Source: Sphingomonas jinjuensis (lineage in GTDB: Bacteria > Pseudomonadota > Alphaproteobacteria > Sphingomonadales > Sphingomonadaceae). Taken from it: a stretch of DNA of 64,000 bases. Positions 35,411 through 44,257 of this stretch are shown one piece after another (the stretch's first letter is position 1; each line of letters starts with the position of its first letter). The stretch is from NCBI RefSeq assembly GCF_014197105.1, contig NZ_JACIEV010000003.1, positions 310,001-374,000 on the forward strand. Reading direction: 5' to 3'. The position numbers and the translations under genes are program-made. Below the pieces are notes generated by a model, which was given only the letters and a program-made list of their open reading frames with translations, was not told where the DNA came from and searched no databases.

Positions 35411-36427
35411 TCAGCGCCAGTCGAGCGCCGGCGCGACATGGGTCAGGATGCTCTCGATGACGTGGGTGTTGTACTCGACGCCAAGCTGGTTGGGGACGGT
35501 CAGCAGCAGCGTATCAGCTTCCGCGATCGCCTCATCGGCGCGGAGCTGGTCGATCAAGGCATCGGGCTCGGCGGCGTAGGAACGGCCGAAGACGGCGCGC
35601 ATGTTGTCGATGACGCCGATCTGGTCGGAACTGTCGCCGCGACCGAAATAGGCGCGGTCCCGGTCGTTGGTCAGCGCGAAAATCGAACGCGATACCGATA
35701 CGCGCGGTGCGCGCTGATGGCCCGCCTCGGCCCAGGCGGCGCGATAGGCGCGGATCTGACGCGCCTGCTGGACGTGGAAGGGCTCGCCGCTCTCATCGGC
35801 CTTCAGCGTCGAGCTTTGCAGGTTCATCCCCATCTTCGCCGCCCAGGCCGCGGTCGCGTCGGACGCCGAACCCCACCAGATGCGGTTCCGAAGTCCGGCC
35901 GAGTGCGGCTCGATGCGCAAGGGGCCGGGCGGGTTGGGGAACATCGGGCGCGGGTTGGGCTGGGCAAAGCCTTCGCCCTTCAGGATTTCCATGAATACCT
36001 CGGCATGGCGGCGGCCCATGTCGGCGTCGCTTTCGCCGGGTGCGGGGGCATAGCCGAAGTGGCGCCAACCCTCGATCACCTGCTCCGGCGAGCCGCGACT
36101 GATGCCGAGCTGTAGCCGGCCACCGGCGATCAGGTCGGCCGATCCCGCGTCCTCCGCCATATAGAAGGGGTTCTCGTAGCGCATGTCGATGACGCCGGTG
36201 CCGATCTCGATCCGGCGGGTACGGGCGCCGACCGCGGCGAGCAGCGGGAAGGGTGAGGCGAGCTGCTGCGCAAAATGATGCACGCGGAAATAGGCGCCGT
36301 CGGCACCCAGCTCTTCGGCGGCGACGGCGAGGTCGATCGACTGGAGCAGCACGTCGCTCGCCGAACGGGTGGCGGAATGGGGCGTGTCGGACCAGTGGCC
36401 GAACGACAGGAAACCGATCTTCTTCAT
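35411..36427 (-). CDS. LLM-class flavin-dependent oxidoreductase
   Basis: About 338 residues from ATG 36427 (an upstream ATG at 36481 is possible but would start inside the divergent promoter). A luciferase-like TIM barrel: 'SIDLAVAAEELGADGAYFRV', 'RTRRIEIGTGVIDMRYENPF', 'SADLIAGGRLQLGISRGSPE', and the C-terminal 'LTVPNQLG'. These enzymes use reduced flavin (FMN) and oxygen for monooxygenation. Substrate unknown. The gene is divergent from the PlcP gene. Confidence 0.85.
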   Translation of the reverse strand: MKKIGFLSFGHWSDTPHSATRSASDVLLQSIDLAVAAEELGADGAYFRVHHFAQQLASPFPLLAAVGARTRRIEIGTGVIDMRYENPFYMAEDAGSADLIAGGRLQLGISRGSPEQVIEGWRHFGYAPAPGESDADMGRRHAEVFMEILKGEGFAQPNPRPMFPNPPGPLRIEPHSAGLRNRIWWGSASDATAAWAAKMGMNLQSSTLKADESGEPFHVQQARQIRAYRAAWAEAGHQRAPRVSVSRSIFALTNDRDRAYFGRGDSSDQIGVIDNMRAVFGRSYAAEPDALIDQLRADEAIAEADTLLLTVPNQLGVEYNTHVIESILTHVAPALDWR

Positions 36428-36600
36428 GTTCCAGAAGATCGGATGATCGCCGTCGTGGTGCAATGGCAGGACCAGCCGCATTACGGCAACGCTACGTCTT
36501 CAACTTGTCACCGATCCTGCACGGCAGTGTCTTGAAGTACGGATAGAGAACCAAGGCAGTCGAGGAACCCTGTTCCTTCATTCTCCCAAGGAGAAGAGCC

Positions 36601-37548
36601 ATGGCTTCGCTGCCGCTACTGCCCGAAACTGCCCGCGAGGGTCGTCGATCCAGCCGCCCGGTGCCTCCCTTCGCCAAACTGCCGGCGTGGATGAGCGAGC
36701 AGGAGGACGATCGCGGCGACGGTGGGCTGGAGCGGGCGCGGACGCGCTATCGGACGATCTTCATCTCCGACCTCCATCTCGGCACCGCAGGATCGAATGC
36801 GACGATGCTGCTCGATTTCCTGAAGCGGAACGAGTGCGAGACGCTGTACCTGGTCGGCGACATCGTCGACGGCTGGCAGCTGCGCAAGGGCTGGTACTGG
36901 CCGCAGGCGCATAACGACGTGGTCCGCGCGATCCTGAAGATGGCGAAGCACGGGACGCGCGTGATCTATGTCCCCGGCAACCACGACGAGCATTTCCGCG
37001 ATTACGTCGGTCTGGAATTCGGCGGGATCGAGCTGCTCGACGACGACATCCACACCACCGCCGACGGACGCCGGCTGCTGGTGATCCACGGCGACCAGTT
37101 CGACAATGTCGTCCTCTATCACAAGTGGCTCGCGTTCCTGGGTGACGGTGCCTACACGCTGCTGCTCAAGAGCAACCGCTGGGTGAACCGGGTGCGGCGG
37201 ATGTTCGGCCTGCCCTATTGGTCGCTCGCCGCGCATATGAAGAAGCGGGTGAAGAACGCGGTATCGTTCATCTCGCGCTTCGAGGAAGTCGTCGCGCATG
37301 CGGCGGCCGAGCGCGGCGTCGAGGGCGTGGTGTGCGGGCACATCCATTCCGCCGAAATCCGCGCGTTCGGCGACGTGACCTACTATAACGACGGCGATTG
37401 GGTGGAGAGCTGCACCGCGCTGGTCGAGGCGGCGGACGGCAGCCTCAGCATCATCGACTGGGCCGAGCAGACCCGCGCCGAGGCGATGGCGGAGCGGGTG
37501 CGCGAGCGCAGCCGGCCGCAACTGGTGCCGGTCGAGGCGGTGGCGTGA
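36601..37548 (+). CDS. plcP: PlcP-type metallophosphoesterase (phospholipase C for lipid remodelling)
   Basis: 315 residues. Calcineurin-like motifs in order: 'FISDLHLG' (Asp57, His59), 'LVGDIVDGWQ', 'VPGNHDEHFRD', 'LLVIHGDQFD' and 'VCGHIHSAEI'. The C-terminal 'YYNDGDWVESCTALVEA' is the mark of the PlcP group, often mislabelled UDP-2,3-diacylglucosamine diphosphatase (LpxH). PlcP cleaves the phosphate head groups from phospholipids under phosphate shortage, giving diacylglycerol for glycolipid synthesis; the next gene is a glycosyltransferase overlapping its stop (GTGA), as in the well-known PlcP-Agt pairs of alphaproteobacteria. A TTGTCAC at about 36510 resembles half a Pho box, but no full box is seen. 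LpxH remains an alternative. Confidence 0.8.
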   Translation: MASLPLLPETAREGRRSSRPVPPFAKLPAWMSEQEDDRGDGGLERARTRYRTIFISDLHLGTAGSNATMLLDFLKRNECETLYLVGDIVDGWQLRKGWYWPQAHNDVVRAILKMAKHGTRVIYVPGNHDEHFRDYVGLEFGGIELLDDDIHTTADGRRLLVIHGDQFDNVVLYHKWLAFLGDGAYTLLLKSNRWVNRVRRMFGLPYWSLAAHMKKRVKNAVSFISRFEEVVAHAAAERGVEGVVCGHIHSAEIRAFGDVTYYNDGDWVESCTALVEAADGSLSIIDWAEQTRAEAMAERVRERSRPQLVPVEAVA

Positions 37549-38567
37549 GGATCGCGCTGGTCAGCGACGCCTGGAGCCCGCAGGTCAACGGCGTGGTCCG
37601 CACGCTGACGACGACGGTCGAGCTACTTCGCCAGGGCGGGCATGTCGTGGAGACGGTGACGCCCGACGGCTTCCCGACCTTGCCATGCCCGAGCTATCCC
37701 GAGATCAGGCTCGCGCTCGGATCGGGGCGCGGTGTGCGGCGGCGGCTGGAGGCATTCGCGCCCGAGGCGGTGCATATCGCCACCGAAGGACCGCTCGGAT
37801 GGGCGGCGCGGCGCTGGTGCGTGGCGACCGGACGGCCGTTCACGACGTCGTTCCACACCCGCTTTCCCGATTATCTGGCGGTGCGGACACGGCTGCCGGC
37901 CGATCTGTTCTGGGCCTCGTTCCGCCGTTTCCATGCGCAGGCGGAGCGGGTGTTCGTCGCGACGCCGACGCTCGAGGCGGAACTGCGCGCGCGCGGTCTG
38001 ACGCGGCTGCATCGCTGGGGGCGCGGCGTCGACCTGGCGTTGTTCGGGCCGGATGGCGAGCGGCTGGCCGAGATGGCGGGGCTGCCGGGGCCGATCATGC
38101 TCCACGTCGGTCGCGTGGCGCCGGAGAAGAATATCGAGGCGTTCCTCGCTCTCGACCTGCCGGGCAGCAAGGTGGTGGTCGGCGATGGTCCGGCGCTGGC
38201 GACGCTGCGGCGGCGTTATCCCGAGGTTTTGTTCCTCGGCGCGCTACGTGGCGAGCGGCTGGCGGCGGCGTATCGCAGCGCCGACGTTTTCGTCTTTCCC
38301 AGCCTGACCGATACCTTCGGGCTGGTGATGGCGGAGGCGCTGGCGAGCGGCGTACCGGTGGCGGCTTATCCGATCGCTGGGCCGCTCGACGTCGTGACGC
38401 CGGGCGCCGGCGTGCTGGACGCCGACCTGGCGACCGCGGTTCGGGGTGCCCTGATACTCGACCGTAGCGACGTCGCCGCGGCGGGGCGGCAATTCGACTG
38501 GTCCCGTTGCACGCGCCAGTTCCTCGATGGGCTGACGACGGCGACGCCGTACGCGCAGGCGGCCTAG
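37545..38567 (+). CDS. GT4-type glycosyltransferase (Agt-like, glycolipid synthesis)
   Basis: 340 residues, GT-B fold, starting at a GTG that overlaps the plcP stop. N-terminal 'RIALVSDAWSPQVNGVVRTL' and C-terminal 'HVGRVAPEKNIEAFLALDLP', 'FVFPSLTDTFGLVMAEALAS' with the donor-binding Glu region. In proven PlcP-Agt pairs this enzyme adds glucose/galactose or glucuronate to diacylglycerol, replacing phospholipids when phosphate is short. The coupled order here makes the same role likely. It is cytoplasmic and membrane-peripheral; no transmembrane helix is seen. Confidence 0.85.
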   Translation: MRIALVSDAWSPQVNGVVRTLTTTVELLRQGGHVVETVTPDGFPTLPCPSYPEIRLALGSGRGVRRRLEAFAPEAVHIATEGPLGWAARRWCVATGRPFTTSFHTRFPDYLAVRTRLPADLFWASFRRFHAQAERVFVATPTLEAELRARGLTRLHRWGRGVDLALFGPDGERLAEMAGLPGPIMLHVGRVAPEKNIEAFLALDLPGSKVVVGDGPALATLRRRYPEVLFLGALRGERLAAAYRSADVFVFPSLTDTFGLVMAEALASGVPVAAYPIAGPLDVVTPGAGVLDADLATAVRGALILDRSDVAAAGRQFDWSRCTRQFLDGLTTATPYAQAA

Positions 38568-38610
38568 CGACCGGTGGAATTGGCGCCATGGCGTCACCAG
38601 ATGACAGCGC

Positions 38611-39975
38611 ATGACCTTCTCGATTAACCCTGCCACCGGCGAGACGCTCGCCACGCATTTCTTCGACGACGATAGCGCGATCGACGGCGCGCTTGACCGG
38701 GCGGCGGCGGCGCAGCGACGCTGGGCCGAGATCCCGATCGGCGAACGCGCGGCGGCGATCGGAAAGGTCGCCGCCGGGCTGCGCAGCGAGGTGGAGACGC
38801 TGGCGCAGACGATCACCGCCGAGATGGGCAAGCCGATCGAACAGGCGCGGGCCGAAGTCGAGAAATGCGCGGTCCTATGCGACTGGTACCGGGCGAACGG
38901 CGCCGCGCTGCTCGCCGACGAGGCGATCGATGTCGGCGGCGATGGCGAGGCGCTGGTCGCGTGGCAGCCGGTCGGCGTCGTCTATGGCGTGATGCCATGG
39001 AATTTCCCGCTGTGGCAGGTGCTTCGCGCGGCGGTGCCGATCCTGCTCGGCGGCAACGGCTTCGTCCTGAAGCATTCGGACAATGTCCAGCTCTGCGCAC
39101 GCCGGCTGATCGAAGTGATGGAGGGGGCGGGTCTGCCCGCGGGTCTGATCGTCAACCTTCACGTTCCGACCGAGCAGGTGACGGCGATCGTCGACGACCC
39201 GCGGATCGCGGCGGTGACGGTGACGTCCGGTCTCGGCGCCGGATCGGCGATCGCGGCGGCGGCGGGAGCGGCGCTCAAGAAATCGGTGCTGGAACTCGGT
39301 GGATCGGACCCGTTCGTGGTCCTCGCCGATGCCGATATCGACAAAGCGGCAGAGGCGGCGGTGAAGTCGCGCTATCTCAACACCGGCCAGGTGTGCATCG
39401 CGGCGAAGCGGATCATCGTCGAGCGCGCGATCCTCGACGATTTCACCCGCCGCTTCATCGAACGCACCGAGGCGCTGGTGATGGGCGATCCACGCGACGA
39501 GGCGACGTTCCTGGGGCCGTTGGCGCGTGAGCGCGGTCGCGACGCGCTGCAGGCACAGGTCGAGAAGAGCATCGCCGAGGGCGCGGTGCTGGCGCTCGGC
39601 GGCAAGCCTGCGGCGGGCGTCGGCAGCTTCTATCCGGCGACGGTGCTGACCGGGGTGACGAGCGCGATGACGGCGGCGCGCGAGGAGCTGTTTGGGCCGG
39701 TGGCGGCGATCATGGCGGCGGCGGATGCGGAAGAAGCGATCGCGATCGCGAATGCGAGCGACTACGGCCTGTCCGGCGCGCTCTGGTGCGGCGATCCCGA
39801 GCGTGCGCGACGGCTGGCGCGCCGGATCGAGGTGGGGGCGACCTTCGTCAACGGCATCTCGGCGTCGGACCCGCGGGTGCCGATCGGCGGAATGAAGCGG
39901 TCGGGCTATGGCCGCGAGCTGGCGTGGTTCGGACCGCGTGAGTTCGCCAATCCGCATCTGATCTGGGCGCGGTAA
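38611..39975 (+). CDS. sad: NAD(P)-dependent succinate-semialdehyde dehydrogenase (Sad/YneI-like)
   Basis: 454 residues, ALDH fold. Catalytic Cys262 in 'NTGQVCIAAKR' and Glu228 in 'LELGGSDPF'; the cofactor-site Asn in 'GVMPWNFPLWQVLRAAVPIL'. The overall pattern, including 'EMGKPIEQARAEVEKCA' and 'FVNGISASDPRVPIGGMKRS', matches E. coli YneI (Sad) closely. It oxidises succinate semialdehyde to succinate in GABA or related breakdown, and may accept other aldehydes. No GABA transaminase is nearby, so it stands alone. Confidence 0.9.
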   Translation: MTFSINPATGETLATHFFDDDSAIDGALDRAAAAQRRWAEIPIGERAAAIGKVAAGLRSEVETLAQTITAEMGKPIEQARAEVEKCAVLCDWYRANGAALLADEAIDVGGDGEALVAWQPVGVVYGVMPWNFPLWQVLRAAVPILLGGNGFVLKHSDNVQLCARRLIEVMEGAGLPAGLIVNLHVPTEQVTAIVDDPRIAAVTVTSGLGAGSAIAAAAGAALKKSVLELGGSDPFVVLADADIDKAAEAAVKSRYLNTGQVCIAAKRIIVERAILDDFTRRFIERTEALVMGDPRDEATFLGPLARERGRDALQAQVEKSIAEGAVLALGGKPAAGVGSFYPATVLTGVTSAMTAAREELFGPVAAIMAAADAEEAIAIANASDYGLSGALWCGDPERARRLARRIEVGATFVNGISASDPRVPIGGMKRSGYGRELAWFGPREFANPHLIWAR

Positions 39976-40016
39976 CGGGGCTGGGCGTTCGCCGCCGACG
40001 CCCGTAAGAAGCGGCC

Positions 40017-40751
40017 ATGGCCAAGCAGCGCGCCGATCAGATGCTCGTCGACCGCGGGCTTGTCGAAAGCCGGACGCGGGCGCAGGCGCTGATCATGGCG
40101 GGGCTGGTGTTCGCCGGTGACCGAAAGGTCGACAAGCCGGGTCAGGCGCTTGCCGACGATGTCGCGCTGGAGGTGAAGGGGCGCGATCATCCCTGGGTGT
40201 CGCGCGGCGGGATCAAGCTGGCGCATGGCCTCGACCATTTCGGCTGGGACGTCGCCGGTGCGGTGGCGATCGACGTCGGCTCGTCGACCGGCGGCTTTAC
40301 CGATGTGCTGCTGTCGAAGGGCGCCGCGCGGGTCTATGCGGTCGATAGCGGCACCAATCAGCTGGCGTGGAAGCTGCGCCAGGACGAACGCGTCGTCGTT
40401 CACGAACAGACCAGCGCGCGCATCCTGACCGCGGCGCACATCCCCGAGCCGGTCGACCTGATCGTGTGCGACGCCAGCTTCATCGGGCTGGCCAAGGTGC
40501 TCGAACGACCGCTCAGCTTCGCCAGGCCGGGAGCGCGGCTGATGGCGCTGATCAAGCCGCAGTTCGAGGCGGGGCGCGAGGAAGTGGGGAAGGGCGGCGT
40601 CGTGCGCGATCCCGTGGTCCATGCGCGCGTCTGCCGCGAGGTGGAGGACTGGGTGGCGTCGAGCGGCTGGCGGGTCGATGGAGTTGTCGAGAGCCCGATC
40701 ACCGGCCCCGAGGGCAACGTCGAATTCCTGATCGCCGCCGTCCGGATATGA
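40017..40751 (+). CDS. tlyA: TlyA-family rRNA 2'-O-ribose methyltransferase
   Basis: 244 residues. An S4 RNA-binding domain (residues ~4-60; 'ADQMLVDRGLVESRTRAQAL') precedes an FtsJ-like methyltransferase with SAM motif 'IDVGSSTGGFTDVLL', 'LIVCDASFIGLAKVL' and 'ALIKPQFEAGREEVGKGGVV'. The family methylates ribosomal RNA (and acts as a haemolysin-like determinant in mycobacteria by virtue of this). It is often found beside dxs in bacteria; here it stands between sad and tspO, all in one direction. Confidence 0.92.
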   Translation: MAKQRADQMLVDRGLVESRTRAQALIMAGLVFAGDRKVDKPGQALADDVALEVKGRDHPWVSRGGIKLAHGLDHFGWDVAGAVAIDVGSSTGGFTDVLLSKGAARVYAVDSGTNQLAWKLRQDERVVVHEQTSARILTAAHIPEPVDLIVCDASFIGLAKVLERPLSFARPGARLMALIKPQFEAGREEVGKGGVVRDPVVHARVCREVEDWVASSGWRVDGVVESPITGPEGNVEFLIAAVRI

Positions 40752-40845
40752 ACCATCGCGGCTGGCGCGCGGCGACTTTACGCGGCGCGCCGAGCCGTGC
40801 CATGTCTGTGAAGGCAATCACGATGGTTGTTAGGGGATTGGCGGG

Positions 40846-41397
40846 TTGAGCGAGATCGCGTCCAAGGGGCAGTTGCGCATGTCGTTCGTGCGCTGGGCGC
40901 TGGTCTGCGTGCCGCTGATCCTGTTGCTCGGCTTCGCCAGCGGGCGCTCGGTGCCGGCCGGCAACGAGAATGCCTGGTACATGATGCTGGCCAAGCCATC
41001 GGTGACGCCGCCGGGCTGGGTATTCCCGATCGCCTGGACGACGCTGTACGTGCTGATGGGGCTGGCGCTGGCGATCGTCATCAACGCGCGCGGCAATCGC
41101 TTTCGGCGGTTGGGGATAGGGCTGTTCGCCGTGCAGCTGGCGCTCAACCTCGCGTGGACGCCGTTGTTCTTCGGTGCGCATCAGGTGTGGGCGGCGCTGG
41201 CCGTGATCGTGCTGATGCTGGTCGCCGGAATCGCGACCACGGTGGTGTTCGGCCGCATCCGCAAGGCCGCGGCGTGGCTGATGGTGCCGTATCTGGTGTG
41301 GATCAGCTTCGCCGGCATGCTCAATTGGCGCATCGCCCAGCTCAATCCCGATGCGCAGAGTCTTGCGCCGGCGGCGCGAACGTCCCAGATGCTGTGA
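40846..41397 (+). CDS. tspO: TspO/MBR tryptophan-rich sensory protein
   Basis: 183 residues from TTG 40846 (an ATG at 40879 is the alternative). Five membrane helices with the TspO marks 'WYMMLAKPSVTPPGWVFPIA', 'LALNLAWTPLFFGAHQVWAA' and 'YLVWISFAGMLNWRIAQLN'. TspO binds porphyrins and cholesterol-like ligands in the membrane and tunes stress or pigment gene expression. Downstream genes follow closely; the 3' end lies 1 bp before the ubiK start. Confidence 0.93.
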   Translation: MSEIASKGQLRMSFVRWALVCVPLILLLGFASGRSVPAGNENAWYMMLAKPSVTPPGWVFPIAWTTLYVLMGLALAIVINARGNRFRRLGIGLFAVQLALNLAWTPLFFGAHQVWAALAVIVLMLVAGIATTVVFGRIRKAAAWLMVPYLVWISFAGMLNWRIAQLNPDAQSLAPAARTSQML

Positions 41398-41398
41398 C

Positions 41399-41641
41399 AT
41401 GCAGACCGATAACCGCCTCTTCGACGATTTCGTGAAACTCGTGAACGGCGCCGCCGGCACGCTGGCCGGGGTCGGTCGCGAAGCCGAGGCGGGCGCCCGT
41501 GCCCGCGCCCGCGAATGGATGGGCGGCATGGACTTCGTCAGCCGCGACGAATTCGAGGCGGTGAAGGCGATGGCCGTCGCCGCGCGCGACGAGGCTGATG
41601 CGCTGAAGGCGCGGCTCGACGCGCTGGAGGCGAAGGGCTGA
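41399..41641 (+). CDS. ubiK: UbiK/BMFP accessory factor (ubiquinone biosynthesis)
   Basis: 80 residues with N-terminal 'NRLFDDFVKLVNGAAGTLAG' and a C-terminal coiled coil ('VSRDEFEAVKAMAVAARDEADALKARLDALE'-type heptads, key part 'DEADALKARLDALEAKG'). This is the BMFP/UbiK family; in E. coli UbiK helps the UbiJ-containing Ubi complex bind lipids. It starts 1 bp after the tspO stop and precedes ybjN and proC in an order conserved among alphaproteobacteria. Confidence 0.88.
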   Translation: MQTDNRLFDDFVKLVNGAAGTLAGVGREAEAGARARAREWMGGMDFVSRDEFEAVKAMAVAARDEADALKARLDALEAKG

Positions 41642-41735
41642 CCATCCTGCGCTTTTCCACAGTTTTTTCGACAGGGTTGTCGACACGTCTTGTCGCCTCG
41701 GCCGCTTCGCGTCACGCATCGGCCATGAGGGACGC

Positions 41736-42242
41736 ATGATGCTGGATCAGCACGACCAGGAACAGGACGACGCCGCACCGATCGACATGCTCGAAGCCTA
41801 TTATGGCGCGCATGGCTGGGAATATGAGCGGCACGATGATGAGATCGTCGCTACGGTGAAGGGCAGCTGGGCAAGCTACGAGCTGCGCTCGCTGTGGCGC
41901 GAGGACGATAGCGTCCTGCAATTCCTCGCCTTTCCGGACATCAAGGTTACCGAGGATCGCCGTGCGGCGGTCTATGAGACGCTGGGGCTGGTGAACGAGC
42001 AGCTGTGGATCGGCCACTTCGAACTATGGTCGGCGTCGGGCATCCTGCTCTATCGCCATGCCGCGATGATCGACGGCGGTGACGACGGCACGATGTCGCT
42101 CGGTGCCGCGGAATTGCTGGTCGAATCGGCGATTGAGGAGTGCGAGCGCTTCTATCCGGTGTTCCAGTTCGTGCTGTGGGGCGGCAAGTCGCCCAAGGAC
42201 GCGATCGCCGCGGCCCTGATCGAGACCCAGGGCGAGGCGTGA
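41736..42242 (+). CDS. YbjN domain-containing protein
   Basis: 168 residues. The YbjN fold is seen in 'IDMLEAYYGAHGWEYERHDD', 'VKGSWASYELRSLWREDDSV' and 'NEQLWIGHFELWSASGILLY'. Members are sensory or chaperone-like proteins linked to type III secretion chaperone folds; in E. coli YbjN affects motility and stress. The start is ATG 41736; the stop overlaps the proC start (GTGA), so the two are coupled. Confidence 0.9.
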   Translation: MMLDQHDQEQDDAAPIDMLEAYYGAHGWEYERHDDEIVATVKGSWASYELRSLWREDDSVLQFLAFPDIKVTEDRRAAVYETLGLVNEQLWIGHFELWSASGILLYRHAAMIDGGDDGTMSLGAAELLVESAIEECERFYPVFQFVLWGGKSPKDAIAAALIETQGEA

Positions 42243-43051
42243 GCGACCCGTTTCCGAACGGCGGCGCGGTGTGGCTGATCGGCTGCGGCGCGATGGGCGG
42301 CGCGATGCTGTCGCGCTGGCTGGAGGCCGGGCTCGATCCGGCGCGGGTGACGATCGTGACCCGCAGCCCACGCGAGGTTCCCGAAGGGACGAGGCATCTG
42401 ACGTCGCTGCCGAGCGGCGAGCAGCCGGCCGCGGTCGTGCTGGCGATGAAGCCGCAGCAACTGGGCGAGGTCGCACCCACGCTGGCGGGCGTCGAGATCG
42501 GGCTTCTCGTATCGATCTTGGCAGGCGTCGATACCGAGACGCTGGCGCGACGTATTCCGGCCCGCGCAGTGCTGCGCGCCATGCCCAACCTGCCGGTGGC
42601 GATCGGGCGCGGGGTAACGGGGCTTTATACCGACAGCGACGATCCCGCCGTACGGGCGACCGGCGATGCGCTCGCGGCGCCGCTTGGGGTGGGCGAATGG
42701 ATCGACGACGAGGCGCGGTTCGATGCGGTCACCGCGCTGGCGGGGTCGGGACCGGGTTTTCTTTTCCGCATCATTGACGCCTTCGCCGCGGCGGGCGAGC
42801 GGCTTGGCCTGCCGGCCGATCAGTCGCTGCGGCTGGCGATCGCCACCGTCGACGGGGCGGGACGGATGGCGGCTGCGGCCGGTGCATCGCCCGCGATGCT
42901 GGCCGATCGTGTCGCCAGCAAGGGCGGCTCGACGCGCAAGGGCCTCGACGTGCTCGATCGCGACGGCGCGCTGGTCGCGCTGCTGACCGATACGCTCGCC
43001 GCTGCCGAACGCCGCAACGCCGAGATGGCGGCGGAGGCGCGGCAGGGCTGA
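42239..43051 (+). CDS. proC: Pyrroline-5-carboxylate reductase
   Basis: 270 residues from GTG 42239. Rossmann motif 'WLIGCGAMGGAMLSRW', 'VLAMKPQQLGEVAPTL', 'LRAMPNLPVAIGRGVTGLY', and the C-terminal 'ALAGSGPGFLFRIIDAFAAA' with 'SKGGSTRKGLDVLD'. It makes proline from pyrroline-5-carboxylate using NAD(P)H. Coupled to ybjN. Confidence 0.96.
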   Translation: MSDPFPNGGAVWLIGCGAMGGAMLSRWLEAGLDPARVTIVTRSPREVPEGTRHLTSLPSGEQPAAVVLAMKPQQLGEVAPTLAGVEIGLLVSILAGVDTETLARRIPARAVLRAMPNLPVAIGRGVTGLYTDSDDPAVRATGDALAAPLGVGEWIDDEARFDAVTALAGSGPGFLFRIIDAFAAAGERLGLPADQSLRLAIATVDGAGRMAAAAGASPAMLADRVASKGGSTRKGLDVLDRDGALVALLTDTLAAAERRNAEMAAEARQG

Positions 43052-43097
43052 GCGCCAGGAGGGGCGCGGCGCCGACCCGACGCCGCATCCGTCGCGG

Positions 43098-43535
43098 TCA
43101 GTTGCTGCCGGACGTCGGCGTGGTGGTGGCCGCAGCCTCGCTGCCGGCAGGTGCCGGATCGAGCTTCACATCGAGCGCCTTGGGATAGAAGCTGTTCAGC
43201 GATCCGTTCGTCCCATCGACGATACCGCCGATGATGCCGCCCGCCAGGATGTTGCCCGCCGCAGCCGCCCCGCCGCCGCCACTGACCTTGCTTTCCACGG
43301 TTTCGGTCTTGGTGACATAGCCCGGCTTGCTGATCGTCGCGGTGAAGCCGTTCTTGCGCTTGATCTTCAACTTGCACGGCGTGACGCAGGTCTGGCCCGT
43401 CGACAGTGCGACATCGGCCGCCGGCGGCATCGACGTGATGGTGTACTTGCCCTTCGTTCCGCGAACCACCGTGGCACAGCCCGGCAGAAGCGACACGACT
43501 ACCAGCGCGGCAAGCGCGCGCGACCCAATTATCAT
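43098..43535 (-). CDS. PEGA-like outer-membrane lipoprotein with glycine zipper
   Basis: 145 residues. Lipobox 'LLPGC' (Cys20) after 'MIIGSRALAALVVVS'. Then 'VVRGTKGKYTITSMPPAADV' and 'TPCKLKIKRKNGFTATISKP' form a PEGA-like strand repeat, and 'GNILAGGIIGGIVDGTNG' is a glycine-zipper stretch that could insert in a membrane. Function unknown; such proteins are anchored in the outer membrane. An AT-rich promoter region lies upstream at 43540-43700. Confidence 0.8.
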   Translation of the reverse strand: MIIGSRALAALVVVSLLPGCATVVRGTKGKYTITSMPPAADVALSTGQTCVTPCKLKIKRKNGFTATISKPGYVTKTETVESKVSGGGGAAAAGNILAGGIIGGIVDGTNGSLNSFYPKALDVKLDPAPAGSEAAATTTPTSGSN

Positions 43536-43710
43536 GATAAACCCCCGGAAAACAACGGCACCTTACAATACCGTCGCCGAGAATTGCTGCAGCTTATCTT
43601 AAAGACAAGTTTTCGCTCGCTACCAAACACTGGACGCGTAGTCGGCTGATCTGGCAAGCAATTGGCACTACGGCCAAATATTTATTTTATTGCAAAACTG
43701 TGACCGCAGT

Positions 43711-44217
43711 TCAGCCGCCAAGTCCTTCGACCATGTAGCGCTCTTCCTCGGGGATCATCCCTTCGAGAACCGCCCAATAACCCGATACCGCCTGTTGCCC
43801 GGCGCGGGCATAGGCAGCCGACATCTTGATGCGTACCGCCTCGAACAGGTCGCTTTCCAGCTTGGCGCCGGCGTCGGTGAGGCGGAGGAGCCGCTGTCGG
43901 CGGTCGCGCTCGCCGGGGCGGGCGACGACGAGGTTGCGGTCGGTCAACTCATTGAGGACACGTCCGAGCGACTGCTTGGTGATCGCCAGCAGCGACAGCA
44001 ATTCGCTGACCGTCAGGTCCGGTTTGCGGGCGATGAAATACAGCGCCCGGTGATGGGCACGGCCCAGCCCCTGCGCCGCCAGGCCCTCGTCGACCGAACG
44101 GGTCAGGTGACCGTGACCGAAGTACAGCAGCTCCATGCCGCGGCGGAGCTCGGGTTCGCGAAGGAACTGGGCGGAGGCGGAAGGTGCTGCGGCAGCCATG
44201 TTGACCGGTGTAGCCAT
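43711..44217 (-). CDS. MarR-family transcriptional regulator
   Basis: 168 residues from ATG 44217. The winged HTH is 'LTVSELLSLLAITKQSLGRV' followed by the wing 'RPGERDRRQRLLRLTDAGAK', with flanking dimer helices. It is divergent from ilvE, with only 40 bp between the start codons, so it probably controls ilvE and itself. The ligand is unknown. Confidence 0.9.
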   Translation of the reverse strand: MATPVNMAAAAPSASAQFLREPELRRGMELLYFGHGHLTRSVDEGLAAQGLGRAHHRALYFIARKPDLTVSELLSLLAITKQSLGRVLNELTDRNLVVARPGERDRRQRLLRLTDAGAKLESDLFEAVRIKMSAAYARAGQQAVSGYWAVLEGMIPEEERYMVEGLGG

Positions 44218-44257
44218 CGGCCCTACGCGTCCGCAACCCCCGTCGCCAGAGAGTGTG

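Noticed and set aside
36480..36600. Full Pho box before plcP
   Set aside because: Only one half site (TTGTCAC) is visible; the second half at the correct 11-bp step is a poor match.
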